This document shows positions 42,712-52,191 of a stretch of DNA of 56,842 nt, piece by piece. This DNA comes from JAWWPY01 sp964412845 (GTDB taxonomy: Bacteria > Actinomycetota > Actinomycetes > Streptosporangiales > Streptosporangiaceae). Positions within the stretch are counted from its first letter, which is position 1. Each line of letters opens with the position of its first letter. A program made the translations under genes and the position numbers. The DNA is taken from positions 1 through 56,842 of the forward strand of contig CAYPQM010000016.1 in the NCBI GenBank assembly GCA_964412845.1. Direction: 5' to 3'. A model generated the notes under the pieces. That model saw only the letters and a program-made list of their open reading frames with translations, was not told the origin of the DNA and did not search any database.

Positions 42712-42960
42712 ATGGCCACCACGCTCATCCTCATCGCACTTGTGATCTTCGTCGGAGGAGTCGCCGCGGGGATCATCGTCGTGGTCAGCGCAGGTATCCG
42801 CCGGGAAGAGCGGGATCTGGCCAGCCGCCGGGAAGAGCCGGATTTTACGTTGACCCTCCAGGCCCCGGACCGGGTCAGCCAGGGCGCCCGGATGCTGACC
42901 GGCCTGCGCGTCCTCGACGCCGGCGCAGGCGCCGGTAACCGCGAAACGACGCTGGTCTAG
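42712..42960 (+). CDS. Small single-helix membrane protein
   Basis: 82 residues: one N-terminal transmembrane helix (LILIALVIFVGGVAAGIIVV), a charged middle (RREERDLASRREEPDF) and a moderately conserved end (RVSQGARMLTGLRVLD). AAGGGGACC lies before the ATG. A strong terminator follows. Small proteins of this form occur beside GntR genes in actinomycetes; function unknown. Confidence 0.7.
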   Translation: MATTLILIALVIFVGGVAAGIIVVVSAGIRREERDLASRREEPDFTLTLQAPDRVSQGARMLTGLRVLDAGAGAGNRETTLV

Positions 42961-43002
42961 CAGCCGGCGATACGGCCGGGCCGGGCCCGGCACCCGCGGG
43001 CC

Positions 43003-43042
43003 GCTGCGCCGCACCTTTCCGGGGGCATTGGTGCGGCGCAGC
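43003..43042 (+). terminator. Hairpin terminator with 13-bp perfect stem
   Basis: GCTGCGCCGCACC (43003-43015) pairs with GGTGCGGCGCAGC (43030-43042). It separates the small membrane-protein gene from the metE-like gene. Confidence 0.75.
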
Positions 43043-43089
43043 CCCCTCAGCCAGGACTTTCCCGCCGGGCACGCCCTAAGCTCAGCACC

Positions 43090-44199
43090 GTGCAGGACAC
43101 TAACCCCGCGACCTCATTCCCGTGGCCGTCGGCCGGCGCCACCGGCGTCGGCTCCATGCCGGGCACCGACCCGGTCGAGGCCACCGGAATCATCCTCGGC
43201 GAACTGCCAGATCTGCCCCACCTCGCCGAACTCCCAGACCGCGGCCCCGGGGCCGACCTGACCGGGCGGACGGCGGCCCTGCTGATCGAGTTGCCGGTGG
43301 AAATGGCCACGAGCGGCTGGCGGTTCACCGACCGGCCTGGTCGCGACATGCGCCGCGCGCAGACTCTGCTGGCCAGAGACCTGGATGCGCTGGAAGAAGC
43401 AGCCGATGGCTACCAGGGCGCGCTCAAGATCCAGGTCTGCGGGCCGTGGACGCTGGCGGCCACCATTGAGCTGGCCCGGAGCCAGAACGTCGCAGTCGCG
43501 GACCGGGCCGCGGTCGCCGACCTGACCGAGTCGCTCGCCGAAGGGATGGCCGCCCACCTCGCCGAAGTCCGCAGGCGGGTGCCCGGCGCGCAGGTGCTGC
43601 TGCAACTGGACGAGCCCGCCCTGCCGACGGTGATCGCGGGTGGCCTGCCGACCGCCAGCGGCTTCGGCCGGCTGCCCGCGGTCGACGCGCCCGACATCGA
43701 GACCGGGCTGCGCACCGTGCTCCAGGCGGTGACGGCCCCGGCCCTGATTCACTGCTGCGGATTGTCGGTGCCCTTCGGCATGATGAAAACCGCAGGGGCT
43801 GAGGCGGTGGGTTTCGACCTCAGCCAGCTCAGGCGCGGGGAGGAGGAGACGCTGGCGGAGTTGGTGGAGGCAGGCCTGGTGGTCTTCGTTGGCGCGGTCC
43901 CGGCCACGCCCGGGGCTCCTGGCGGCCCGTCCCGCGACACCCGCACTTCCGCACGCACCGGAACCCAGCAACTGCCGTCCCGCGAAGCGGTGGCGGGCCG
44001 GGTGGCAGAACTCTGGCGGCGGATGGGCTGGCCGTCCGCGCGAGGGGCGGCGGTGTCGGCCGGCATCGCCGCACAGGTGGTCATCACACCGGCCTGCGGG
44101 CTGGCGGGGGCGCCACCCGACTACGCGCGGGCCGCGCTCGCCCGCTGCCGGGAGGCAGGCCGGCTGCTGCCGGAGCTGATTGAGGAGGAGGCGGGGTGA
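43090..44199 (+). CDS. Methionine synthase (B12-independent) C-terminal-like protein
   Basis: 369 residues of the UROD/MetE barrel superfamily. Residues GSMPGTDP at the start, VCGPWTLAATIEL, LLQLDEPALPTVI and LIHCCGLSVPFGMMKTAG (likely zinc-binding His-Cys pair) are visible. It is about half the size of full MetE, so it may be a separate methyltransferase; the methionine synthase label is a family guess. TAAGCT lies 7 nt before the GTG, so the message is probably leaderless. A low-complexity insertion GAPGGPSRDTRTSARTGT lies near residue 275. It overlaps ligA by 4 nt. Confidence 0.8.
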   Translation: MQDTNPATSFPWPSAGATGVGSMPGTDPVEATGIILGELPDLPHLAELPDRGPGADLTGRTAALLIELPVEMATSGWRFTDRPGRDMRRAQTLLARDLDALEEAADGYQGALKIQVCGPWTLAATIELARSQNVAVADRAAVADLTESLAEGMAAHLAEVRRRVPGAQVLLQLDEPALPTVIAGGLPTASGFGRLPAVDAPDIETGLRTVLQAVTAPALIHCCGLSVPFGMMKTAGAEAVGFDLSQLRRGEEETLAELVEAGLVVFVGAVPATPGAPGGPSRDTRTSARTGTQQLPSREAVAGRVAELWRRMGWPSARGAAVSAGIAAQVVITPACGLAGAPPDYARAALARCREAGRLLPELIEEEAG

Positions 44200-46403
44200 C
44201 CGAGCCGGACAGCGGCGTGGCCAAGGCGGCGGTAGAAGAAGCAACGGTGCCGGCCCGGCAGCGGCACGCGCAGCTCAGCGTGGAACTCACCGAGCACAAT
44301 CACCGGTACCACGTGCTCGACGCGCCGCTTGTCTCGGACGCCGAGTACGACGCCCTGATGCGCGAGCTCCGCGAGCTGGAGGACCGCTACCCGCAACTGC
44401 GCACGCCGGACTCGCCGTCGCAGAAGGTGGGCGGCGCGGTCTCCACCGAATTCACCCCGGTCCAGCACCTGGCGCGGCTGCTCAGCCTGGACAACGCCTT
44501 CTCGGCGGAAGAACTCGACGCGTGGGGCACCCGGGTGGCCAGGCTCGGCGGCACCGGCCCCTACCTGTGCGAGCTGAAGATCGATGGCCTCGCGATCGAC
44601 CTCGTCTACCGGGATGGTGCGCTGGTTCGCGGCGCCACCCGCGGCGACGGGGTCACCGGGGAGGATGTCACGCCGAACATCCGGACGATCAAGTCGGTCC
44701 CGCTCCGGCTGACCGGGCCGGACGTGCCCGGGACGCTGGAGGTCCGCGGCGAGGTGTTCCTGCCCGTCGCCGCGTTCCGCGAACTGAACGAGAAGCTGAC
44801 CGAGGCGGGCCGCCCGCCATTCGCCAACCCGCGCAACGCGGCCGCCGGGTCACTGCGCCAGAAGGACCCGCGGGTCACCGCCACCCGGCCGCTTGACCTG
44901 ATCCTGCACGGTGTGGGCGTCACCTCGATCGACGATCCCGGAACCCACTCGGGCTGGTACGAGCGGCTGCGCGGGTGGGGCCTGCCGGTCAGCGACCTGT
45001 TCCAGGTCGCCGGGGAACTGGACGGCGTCCGGGAGTACATAGAGCACTACCGCGAGCACCGGCACGACCCGCCCTATGAGATCGACGGCGTGGTGGTGAA
45101 GGTCGACCGGCTCGACCAGCAGCGTGCGCTCGGTGCCACCAGCCGCGCGCCCCGCTGGGCGATCGCCTTCAAGTACCCGCCCGAGGAGGTCACCACCCGG
45201 CTCCTGGACATCCGCGTCAACGTGGGCCGCACCGGGCGGGTCACTCCCTTCGCGGTGATGGAGCCGGTCCTGGTGAGCGGGTCCACGGTGGAGAACGCCA
45301 CCCTGCACAACGCCGATGAGCTGGCCCGCAAAGGCGTGCTGATTGGCGACATGGTCGTGCTGCGCAAGGCCGGTGACGTGATCCCCGAGGTGGTCGGGCC
45401 GGTCGTGGATCTGCGCAGCGGCGACGAGCGAGCCTTCGAGTTCCCCACCCGCTGCCCGGTCTGCGACACCGTCTTGGCCCGGGAGGAAGGCGGCGTGGAC
45501 TGGCGCTGCCCGAACGCCAGGTCCTGCCCGGCGCAACTGCGCGAGCGGCTGTTTCACCTGGCCAGCCGGGGCGGCCTGGATATCGAGGTGCTCGGCTACG
45601 AGGCGGTCGTCGCCCTGCTCGACTCCGGGCTGCTCACCGACGAGGGTGATCTGTTCTCGCTGACCGCCGAGAATCTCGCTGGCTGCCCCTTCTTCGTCAA
45701 CAAGCAAGGCACCCTCACGGTTAACGCGGGCAAGCTGCTGCGCAACCTGGACGAGGCCCGGCAGCGGCCGCTGTGGCGGATCCTCGTCGCCTTGTCGATC
45801 CGGCATGTCGGGCCCACCGCCGCCCGCGCGCTCGCCGCCGGGTTCGGCTCGGTCGACGCGATCTCCTCGTCCTCACCTGAGCGGCTGGCCGCCGTCGACG
45901 GGGTGGGCCCGACGATCGCCGCGTCGGTGATCGAGTGGTTCACCGTGGACTGGCACGTGGCGATCGTGGACAAGTGGCGGGCCGCAGGGGTGCGGCTGGA
46001 GTCCGGCAGCGGAGAGGCCGGTGGCGGAGCCGATGCGGGTGGGCTCGGGCTGCTGGCCGGGATCAGCGTGGTGATCACCGGCTCGCTGGAGGAATTCAGC
46101 CGGGATGGGGCAGCGGAGGCGGTTCAGGCGCTGGGCGGAAAAGTGACCTCCTCGGTGTCGAAGAAGACTCACTTCGTCGTGGCGGGCGACAAGCCGGGCT
46201 CCAAGTACGACAAGGCGCTCACCTTGGGCGTGCCGGTGCTGGACGAGGCTGGGTTCGAGGTTCTGCTGCATGACGGCCCCGCCGCTGCGGCCGAGTCGGC
46301 TGAGGTCGCTGAGGCAGCCGGTGACGCTGAGGCAGCCGGAAGCATTGAGTCGGCTGATAACGCTGAGGCGGTTGGGAAGGCACCGCCGACTGATGGTGCG
46401 TAG
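44196..46403 (+). CDS. ligA: NAD-dependent DNA ligase
   Basis: 735 residues. Adenylation Lys K128 in CELKIDGLAIDL; zinc finger Cys in CPVCDTV and CPNARSCPAQ; helix-hairpin-helix region with FGSVDAISSSSPERLAAVDG; BRCT domain from about 625 (GISVVITGSLEEFSRDGAAE). Seals nicks in replication and repair. After the BRCT domain there is an extra tail of about 40 residues, rich in Ala-Glu with an AES/AEA repeat, not needed in typical LigA. GTG start overlaps the previous stop (GTGA). Confidence 0.95.
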   Translation: MTEPDSGVAKAAVEEATVPARQRHAQLSVELTEHNHRYHVLDAPLVSDAEYDALMRELRELEDRYPQLRTPDSPSQKVGGAVSTEFTPVQHLARLLSLDNAFSAEELDAWGTRVARLGGTGPYLCELKIDGLAIDLVYRDGALVRGATRGDGVTGEDVTPNIRTIKSVPLRLTGPDVPGTLEVRGEVFLPVAAFRELNEKLTEAGRPPFANPRNAAAGSLRQKDPRVTATRPLDLILHGVGVTSIDDPGTHSGWYERLRGWGLPVSDLFQVAGELDGVREYIEHYREHRHDPPYEIDGVVVKVDRLDQQRALGATSRAPRWAIAFKYPPEEVTTRLLDIRVNVGRTGRVTPFAVMEPVLVSGSTVENATLHNADELARKGVLIGDMVVLRKAGDVIPEVVGPVVDLRSGDERAFEFPTRCPVCDTVLAREEGGVDWRCPNARSCPAQLRERLFHLASRGGLDIEVLGYEAVVALLDSGLLTDEGDLFSLTAENLAGCPFFVNKQGTLTVNAGKLLRNLDEARQRPLWRILVALSIRHVGPTAARALAAGFGSVDAISSSSPERLAAVDGVGPTIAASVIEWFTVDWHVAIVDKWRAAGVRLESGSGEAGGGADAGGLGLLAGISVVITGSLEEFSRDGAAEAVQALGGKVTSSVSKKTHFVVAGDKPGSKYDKALTLGVPVLDEAGFEVLLHDGPAAAAESAEVAEAAGDAEAAGSIESADNAEAVGKAPPTDGA

Positions 46404-46612
46404 TCGGCCGACGACGCTGAGTCAGCCGGCCGGGCATGATTCGCAACTTTCTTTGAAAGTACTGATCGGGGTCCTGACCTGCACCTATTTAGTTAAGGAT
46501 CAATGCCTTGTAACGGATAGTGTGCGATCGGTTTCGCGAAGTATGGTTTTCGCCGTACTCTGCTGGTGGAGCAAACGCGCATTCCATAGGCTGCCCCGAG
46601 CACGAGGACGCC
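46404..46612. other. 209-nt spacer, locally AT-rich, before the GGDEF-EAL gene
   Basis: Lower GC than the flanks. It shows TAGTTAAGGAT and GGATAGTGT stretches that could be promoter parts, and GAGGACGCC before the ATG at 46613. No gene or clear terminator is seen. Confidence 0.4.
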
Positions 46613-48736
46613 ATGAGGGACCCGAACGACACGAGGGATGTCGGTCCGCGGATCGGCTCTCCGCTATGGATCTTGATCACCGCGGTCGCGGTGGCCGGTC
46701 TCGTGCTTCTCGCGGTTACCGTACCCAGGCTCTCCTTTCCCGCTCTGCGCGCACTGGCCGTCCATCCGCTGTTCTGGGTCATTGCCGCACTCGCGCTGAT
46801 CGGGGAACTCCGGCCCATTGTCACGCCAGGAAAATCCGACCCTGATTCCGGCGTGACCGCGCTCACGTTCTGCTTCGCCGCACTCCTGTACTGGGGCTTT
46901 CCCACGGCCGCGCTGGTGCGCTGTGCCACCACCTTGATCGCTGCGCTGACCGGCCGGCAGGCGCCGTTCCGGGGCGCCTTCAACGCGGCCCAGTGCACGC
47001 TCAGCCTGGGGGCCGCAGCCGTGGTTCTGGACGCGGCGGGCCAGCATCCGATGCCGTTGCGGCCCTGGGTGCTCAGCGGGCGGGAACTCGGCCTGGTGGC
47101 GCTCGCGGCGCTCGCCTACTTCGCGTGCAACTTCGTGCTGGTCGGCCTGGCCGTGGCCTTGCACGGACGCACGCCGGTCCTGGCGACGCTCCGCGCGACC
47201 CTGCCCTACCAGGCATTCGTCAACCTGGTCCTGCTGTCCGCCGCTCCGCTGGTCGTCGTGGTGATGGACCGGTCGGTCCTGCTCGTCCTGCTCTTCCTGC
47301 TGCCGCTCGCCGCCGTCTACGCGAACGCCGCCATGTCGGTCCAGCGTGAGCATCAGGCGCTGCATGACGAGCTGACCGGGTTGCCCAACCGCACGCTGCT
47401 GACCCGCCGGACCAACGAGGCGCTGGCCGGGGTGGCGAGGTCAGGCGGCCTGGCCGGATTCCTGCTCCTCGACCTCGACCGGTTCAAGGAGGTCAACGAC
47501 ACGCTCGGGCACCCGGTGGGCGACGGGCTGCTCCGGATTGTCGCGCACCGGCTCACTCGCAGCGTGCGGCCCGGCGATATCGTCGCGCGGCTCGGCGGGG
47601 ACGAGTTCGCGGTGCTCCTGCCGTCGGTACGGGCCGAGACCACCGCGCGGGAGGTGGCAAGCCGGCTCCGGGCCGCGCTCGCCGAGCCGATCCGGCTGGA
47701 AGGCATGTCGTTCGAGATCGAGGCCAGCGTCGGCATCGCCCTCTACCCGGGCGACGCGACGACCGTGGACGGGCTCATGCAGCGCGCCGACGTGGCGATG
47801 TACCTGGCCAAGGAGCGGCACAGCGGGGTCGAGGCCTACGTGGCGCGCTCCGACCGCAACTCGCCGGCCCGGCTCTCCCTGCTCGGCGACCTGCGCCGGG
47901 GGATCGACCACAGTGAGTTCGAACTGCACTACCAGCCGAAGGTTTTCCTGGCCGACGGGCAGACCGCCGGGCTTGAGGCACTGATCAGGTGGCGGCACCC
48001 CAGCCGGGGGCTGATCACGCCGGGAGCGTTCGTCCCGCTGGTCGCCCAGTCGTTCCTGATGCGAGACCTGACCGCCCACGTGCTGGAGTGCGCGCTCAAC
48101 CAGGCGTCGTCGTGGCGGCAGAGCGGGCTTCCGGTGCAGCTCTCGGTCAATGTGTCCGCGCGTGACCTGCTCGACGGGGGCCTTGCGGGCACGATAGAGC
48201 GCGGGCTCGCCTCCCGCGGGCTGCCTCCCGAGGCGCTCCTGCTCGAAGTCAGCGAACGCGCGCTGACCAGCGAGCCCGCCGACACCGTGACGGTGGTCGC
48301 GGCCCTGGCCTCGATCGGCGTCCCGCTCAGCCTGGATGACTTCGCGACCGGCCGGGCGTCACTGGGACGCCTGCGGTACCTGCCGGTCAGTGAGATCAAG
48401 ATCGATTCTTCGTTCATCACGAAGCTCCCCGGCAGTGCGCACGACGGGCTGATCGTCGGGGCCTTGATCGATCTCGCCCGGGCGCTCGGCATCCGGTCCG
48501 TCGCCAAGGGGGTCGAGTCGCTGGAAGCGGCCGCGGCGCTGCGCGCCATGGGCTGCGACGCGGCCCAGGGCTGGCATTTCAGCCGGCCGCTCAACGTGGC
48601 GGCGGCGACCGCGTGGCTGGCCGACAGTTTCGCCCGGGGCGCGCTGAGCCAGCGGCCGCTCGCGCAGGCGCCCGGCGGCAGCGAGCAGGAATCCCCGGTG
48701 GCCGCGCCGTCCGCTGGCGTGCTCGACCACCATTAA
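46613..48736 (+). CDS. Membrane GGDEF-EAL protein with probably inactive EAL
   Basis: 707 residues: seven or so N-terminal helices (to about 235), then GGDEF and EAL domains. The cyclase motif GGDEF (328-332) is intact, and RPGD (319-322), five residues before it, is a product-inhibition I-site. The EAL domain keeps EAL (455-457), NVSARD, DD (575-576) and IKID, but the conserved AEGVE motif reads VAKGVES (K632 replaces the catalytic Glu) and DDFGTG reads DDFATG. It therefore probably makes cyclic di-GMP but cannot hydrolyse it. Start has GAGGACGCC upstream. It precedes gatCAB, a position also seen in streptomycetes. Confidence 0.9.
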   Translation: MRDPNDTRDVGPRIGSPLWILITAVAVAGLVLLAVTVPRLSFPALRALAVHPLFWVIAALALIGELRPIVTPGKSDPDSGVTALTFCFAALLYWGFPTAALVRCATTLIAALTGRQAPFRGAFNAAQCTLSLGAAAVVLDAAGQHPMPLRPWVLSGRELGLVALAALAYFACNFVLVGLAVALHGRTPVLATLRATLPYQAFVNLVLLSAAPLVVVVMDRSVLLVLLFLLPLAAVYANAAMSVQREHQALHDELTGLPNRTLLTRRTNEALAGVARSGGLAGFLLLDLDRFKEVNDTLGHPVGDGLLRIVAHRLTRSVRPGDIVARLGGDEFAVLLPSVRAETTAREVASRLRAALAEPIRLEGMSFEIEASVGIALYPGDATTVDGLMQRADVAMYLAKERHSGVEAYVARSDRNSPARLSLLGDLRRGIDHSEFELHYQPKVFLADGQTAGLEALIRWRHPSRGLITPGAFVPLVAQSFLMRDLTAHVLECALNQASSWRQSGLPVQLSVNVSARDLLDGGLAGTIERGLASRGLPPEALLLEVSERALTSEPADTVTVVAALASIGVPLSLDDFATGRASLGRLRYLPVSEIKIDSSFITKLPGSAHDGLIVGALIDLARALGIRSVAKGVESLEAAAALRAMGCDAAQGWHFSRPLNVAAATAWLADSFARGALSQRPLAQAPGGSEQESPVAAPSAGVLDHH

Positions 48737-48763
48737 TAGGACGGGCCGCAGCGCGGGCGGTCC

Positions 48764-48769
48764 TAGGAT
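48764..48769 (+). promoter_or_regulatory. -10 box of gatCAB
   Basis: TAGGAT lies 7 nt before the gatC ATG (48777). No ribosome site is present, so gatC mRNA is probably leaderless. Confidence 0.55.
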
Positions 48770-48776
48770 GGCAGCC

Positions 48777-49070
48777 ATGTCCATTGCCCGCGAGGAAGTG
48801 GCCCATCTGGCCAGCCTGTCCCGGCTGGCCCTGGGCGAGGAGGAACTGGATCACCTGGCCGGCCAGCTCGGCCAGATCATCGCGGCCGTGGCGCGGATCC
48901 AGGACGTAGCCGCGGACGGTATTCCGGCCACCTCGCACGCTGTGCCGCTGGTCAATGTGTTCCGTGACGACGTGGAGGTGCCGTGCCTGGGCGCGGAGAA
49001 AGCGCTCGCCCAGGCACCTGCCGTGGAGCAGCAGCGATTCCGGGTTCCGCGCATCCTGGCGGAGGACTGA
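48777..49070 (+). CDS. gatC: Asp/Glu-tRNA amidotransferase subunit C
   Basis: 97 residues, starting MSIAREEVAHLASLSRLALG and ending near VPRILAED, both usual for GatC. It stabilises the GatA-GatB complex. A second in-frame ATG 9 nt upstream lies in the -10 box, so 48777 is the start. gatA begins 1 nt after the stop. Confidence 0.93.
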   Translation: MSIAREEVAHLASLSRLALGEEELDHLAGQLGQIIAAVARIQDVAADGIPATSHAVPLVNVFRDDVEVPCLGAEKALAQAPAVEQQRFRVPRILAED

Positions 49071-49071
49071 C

Positions 49072-50577
49072 ATGGACAGCGAACTCACCGGGATGACCGC
49101 GGCCGCCCTGGCCGCCGCTATCGCGGCCGGCGAGGTGTCAGCGGCCGAGGTGACCGACGCTCATCTGGCCCGGATCGGCGCGGTGGATTCCCAGGTGCGC
49201 GCGTTCCTGCACGTCGCGGCGGACTCCGCGCGGGCGGCGGCCCGGGCGGTGGACGAACGGCGCGCGGCCGGCCAGGTGCTCGGGCCGCTGGCCGGTGTGC
49301 CGCTCGCGCTCAAGGACGTTTTCACCACCGAGGACATGCCAACCACGTGCGGGTCACGCATCCTGGACGGCTGGCAGCCCCCGTACGACGCGACCATCAC
49401 CCGCAGGCTCCGTGCGGCGGGGGTGGTGATCCTCGGCAAGGCCAACATGGACGAGTTCGCCATGGGCTCATCCACGGAGAACTCAGCCTTCGGCCCATCG
49501 CACAACCCGTGGGACCTGAGCCGGGTGCCGGGCGGCTCGTCCGGCGGATCGGCCGCGGCGGTGGCCGGCTTCGAGGCGCCGCTCGGCATCGGCACCGACA
49601 CGGGAGGATCGATCCGGCAGCCCGCGGCGGTCTGCGGGATCGTCGGGGTGAAGCCGACTTACGGCGGGTCGTCCCGGTACGGGGTGGTCGCGTTCGCGTC
49701 CTCGCTGGACACGCCGGGGCCGCTGGCCCGCACCGTCCTTGACGCGGCCCTGCTGCATGAGGTGATGTCCGGGCATGACCCGTGCGATTCGACTTCGGTG
49801 GACGCGCCGGTGCCGCCAGTGGTGGCCGCCGCGCGCCAGGCGGATGTGAGCGGGCTGCGCGTCGGCGTGGTCCCGGAGCTCAGCGGCGAGGGTTACCAGC
49901 CTGGGGTCATGGCCAGATTCGGTGAGGCCGTCGAGTTGCTTGAGTCGCTCGGCGCGAAGATCGTCGAAGTCTCCTGCCCGCACTTCAGCTACGCGCTGCC
50001 CGCCTATTACCTGATCGCGCCCAGCGAAGCATCGTCCAACCTGGCCAGGTTCGACGCCATGCGATATGGCCTGCGGGTCGGCGACGACGGCACCCGCAGC
50101 GCGGAAGAAGTCATGTCACTGACCCGCGCGCAGGGGTTCGGCGCCGAGGTCAAGCGCCGGATCATGCTCGGCACCTATGCCCTGTCGAGCGGTTACTACG
50201 ACGCCTACTACGGCAAGGCCCAGCAGGTGCGCACGCTCATCATCCGGGACTTCGAGGCCGCGTTCGAGCAGGTGGACGTGCTCGTGTCGCCGACCACACC
50301 GACGACCGCGTTCCCCATCGGCGAGCGAGCCGACGACCCGATCGCCATGTACCTGGCCGACCTGTGCACGATCCCGTCGAATCTGGCCGGCAATGCCGCG
50401 CTGTCCGTGCCGTGCGGGCTCGCGTCCGAGGACGGCCTCCCGGTCGGCCTGCAGATCATGGCGCCCGTACTTGCTGACGACCGGATCTACCGGGTCGGGG
50501 CCGCGGTTGAGGCAGTCCTCACCGAGCGCCGCGGGCACCCGCTGCTTGATGAAGCGAGGGGAATCGGCCATGACTGA
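49072..50577 (+). CDS. gatA: Asp/Glu-tRNA amidotransferase subunit A
   Basis: 501 residues of the amidase signature family. Ser-cisSer-Lys triad: Lys in LALKDVF, Ser in GTDTGGSIRQPA and PGGSSGGSAAAVAG. Releases ammonia from glutamine for transamidation of mischarged tRNAs. Overlaps gatB by 8 nt. Confidence 0.95.
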   Translation: MDSELTGMTAAALAAAIAAGEVSAAEVTDAHLARIGAVDSQVRAFLHVAADSARAAARAVDERRAAGQVLGPLAGVPLALKDVFTTEDMPTTCGSRILDGWQPPYDATITRRLRAAGVVILGKANMDEFAMGSSTENSAFGPSHNPWDLSRVPGGSSGGSAAAVAGFEAPLGIGTDTGGSIRQPAAVCGIVGVKPTYGGSSRYGVVAFASSLDTPGPLARTVLDAALLHEVMSGHDPCDSTSVDAPVPPVVAAARQADVSGLRVGVVPELSGEGYQPGVMARFGEAVELLESLGAKIVEVSCPHFSYALPAYYLIAPSEASSNLARFDAMRYGLRVGDDGTRSAEEVMSLTRAQGFGAEVKRRIMLGTYALSSGYYDAYYGKAQQVRTLIIRDFEAAFEQVDVLVSPTTPTTAFPIGERADDPIAMYLADLCTIPSNLAGNAALSVPCGLASEDGLPVGLQIMAPVLADDRIYRVGAAVEAVLTERRGHPLLDEARGIGHD

Positions 50578-52129
50578 CCAGCTGGCCACGCTGGTGCCGT
50601 ACGACGAGGCGGTCTCCCGCTACGACCCGCTCATCGGCCTGGAGACGCACGTCGAGCTGGGCACCGTGACGAAGATGTTCTGCGGCTGCCCGACGCGGTT
50701 CGGTGCCGAGCCCAACAGCCAGGTGTGCCCGGTCTGCCTGGGCCTGCCCGGGTCGCTGCCGGTAGCTAGCCGGGCCGCGATCGAGTACACGATCAGGATC
50801 GGGCTCGCGCTGAACTGCTCCATCGCCGAGAACTGCCGGTTTGCCCGGAAGAACTACTTCTACCCGGACATGCCGAAGGACTTCCAGATATCGCAGTACG
50901 ACGAGCCGCTGTGCACCGATGGCTGGCTGGACGTCACGCTGGATGACCCGGAGCCTGGTCCCGGCGGGAGTGCCGGGGGGCCGAGGCAGTTCCGGGTCGA
51001 GATCGAGCGCGTTCACCTGGAAGAGGACACCGGCAAGTCGCTGCACGTCGGGGGGGCCACCGGGCGGATTCACGGCGCGGACTACTCACTGGTCGACTAC
51101 AACCGGGCAGGCATCCCGCTGGTGGAGATCGTGACCAAGCCGGTGGCTGGCACCGGCGCGCTCGCGCCGCAGGTCGCCAAGGCGTATGTGACCGAACTGC
51201 GGGACCTGGTGCGCGCCCTCGGCGTATCCGATGTCCGGATGGAGGAAGGCTCGCTGCGCTGTGACGTGAATACTTCGCTGTCCCCGAGGGGTTCCGGGCA
51301 GTGGGGGACCCGCACCGAGACCAAGAACGTCAACTCGCTGCGCTCGGTGGAGCGCGCGGTCCGGTACGAGATCGAGCGGCAGGCCGCGATCCTCGACGCG
51401 GGCGGCCGGATCGTCCAGGAGACCCGGCACTTGCACGAGGTCAGCGGTATCACCACCGCGGGCCGCAGCAAGGAAGAGGCGCAGGACTACCGGTACTTCC
51501 CCGAGCCGGACCTGGTGCCGGTCGCCCCGCCCGCCGACTGGGTGGCACAGATCCGCGCCGCGCTGCCGGAACTGCCGACGGCCCGCAGGTCACGGCTGCA
51601 GCAGGAGTGGGGGCTGTCTGACCTGGACATGGCCGCGCTGCGCAACGCGGGCGCCCTCGACCTGGTGACCGAGACCGTGGCGGCAGGCGCGACCCCGGCC
51701 GACGCCCGCAAATGGTGGCTCGGTGAACTGTCCCGGCGGGCCAACGACTCCGGCCGCGACCTGGCTGATCTGCCGATCACACCGGCCCAGGTGGCGGCCG
51801 TGGCCGGGCTGGTCGCGTCGGGCACGCTCAACGACAAGCTGGCCAGGCAGGTCATCGACGGCGTGCTGGCCGGCCAGGGCACGCCGGATGAGATCGTGGC
51901 CGCCCGCGGCCTGGCCGTGGTCAGCGACGACGGGGCGCTCAGCGCCGTGGTGGACGAGGCGATCGCGGCCCACCCGGACGTGGCCCAGAAGATCCGCGAC
52001 GGCAAGGTCGCCGCGGCCGGAGCCCTGCTCGGTGCGGTGATGAAGGCCACCCGCGGCCAGGCCGACGCCACCCGGGCCCGCGAGCTCATCCTGGAACGCC
52101 TCGGCCAGGACCCATCGCAACGACAGTAG
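50570..52129 (+). CDS. gatB: Asp/Glu-tRNA amidotransferase subunit B
   Basis: 519 residues. GLETHVELGTVTKMFCGCPT, NSQVCPVCLGLPGSLPV, KNYFYPDMPKDFQISQYDEP and VDYNRAGIPLVEIVTKP are GatB hallmarks; the zinc Cys motifs are present. The C-terminal YqeY-like helical domain binds tRNA. ATG at 50570 lies in the end of gatA. The Cys-rich start and length are standard. Confidence 0.95.
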   Translation: MTDQLATLVPYDEAVSRYDPLIGLETHVELGTVTKMFCGCPTRFGAEPNSQVCPVCLGLPGSLPVASRAAIEYTIRIGLALNCSIAENCRFARKNYFYPDMPKDFQISQYDEPLCTDGWLDVTLDDPEPGPGGSAGGPRQFRVEIERVHLEEDTGKSLHVGGATGRIHGADYSLVDYNRAGIPLVEIVTKPVAGTGALAPQVAKAYVTELRDLVRALGVSDVRMEEGSLRCDVNTSLSPRGSGQWGTRTETKNVNSLRSVERAVRYEIERQAAILDAGGRIVQETRHLHEVSGITTAGRSKEEAQDYRYFPEPDLVPVAPPADWVAQIRAALPELPTARRSRLQQEWGLSDLDMAALRNAGALDLVTETVAAGATPADARKWWLGELSRRANDSGRDLADLPITPAQVAAVAGLVASGTLNDKLARQVIDGVLAGQGTPDEIVAARGLAVVSDDGALSAVVDEAIAAHPDVAQKIRDGKVAAAGALLGAVMKATRGQADATRARELILERLGQDPSQRQ

Positions 52130-52157
52130 AGCGCTTCAACTGTCGTTGGAACGACAG
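52119..52157. terminator. gatB terminator with the AACGACAG repeat
   Basis: CTGTCGTTGGAACGACAG (52140-52157) is an inverted repeat around TGGA/GG. AACGACAG also occurs in the last gatB codons (52119-52126), so two alternative stems are possible. It lies between convergent gatB and the DUF3467 gene. The core GTCGTTGGAACGAC recurs at 505-518. Confidence 0.65.
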
Positions 52158-52191
52158 CAAACCGCATCCGTCAGTCCGGGACCCCGGCGGG

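Noticed and set aside
42712..42960. Integrative-element (AICE) core
   Set aside because: GntR and a small membrane gene fit, but no integrase, excisionase, replication or transfer gene is present.
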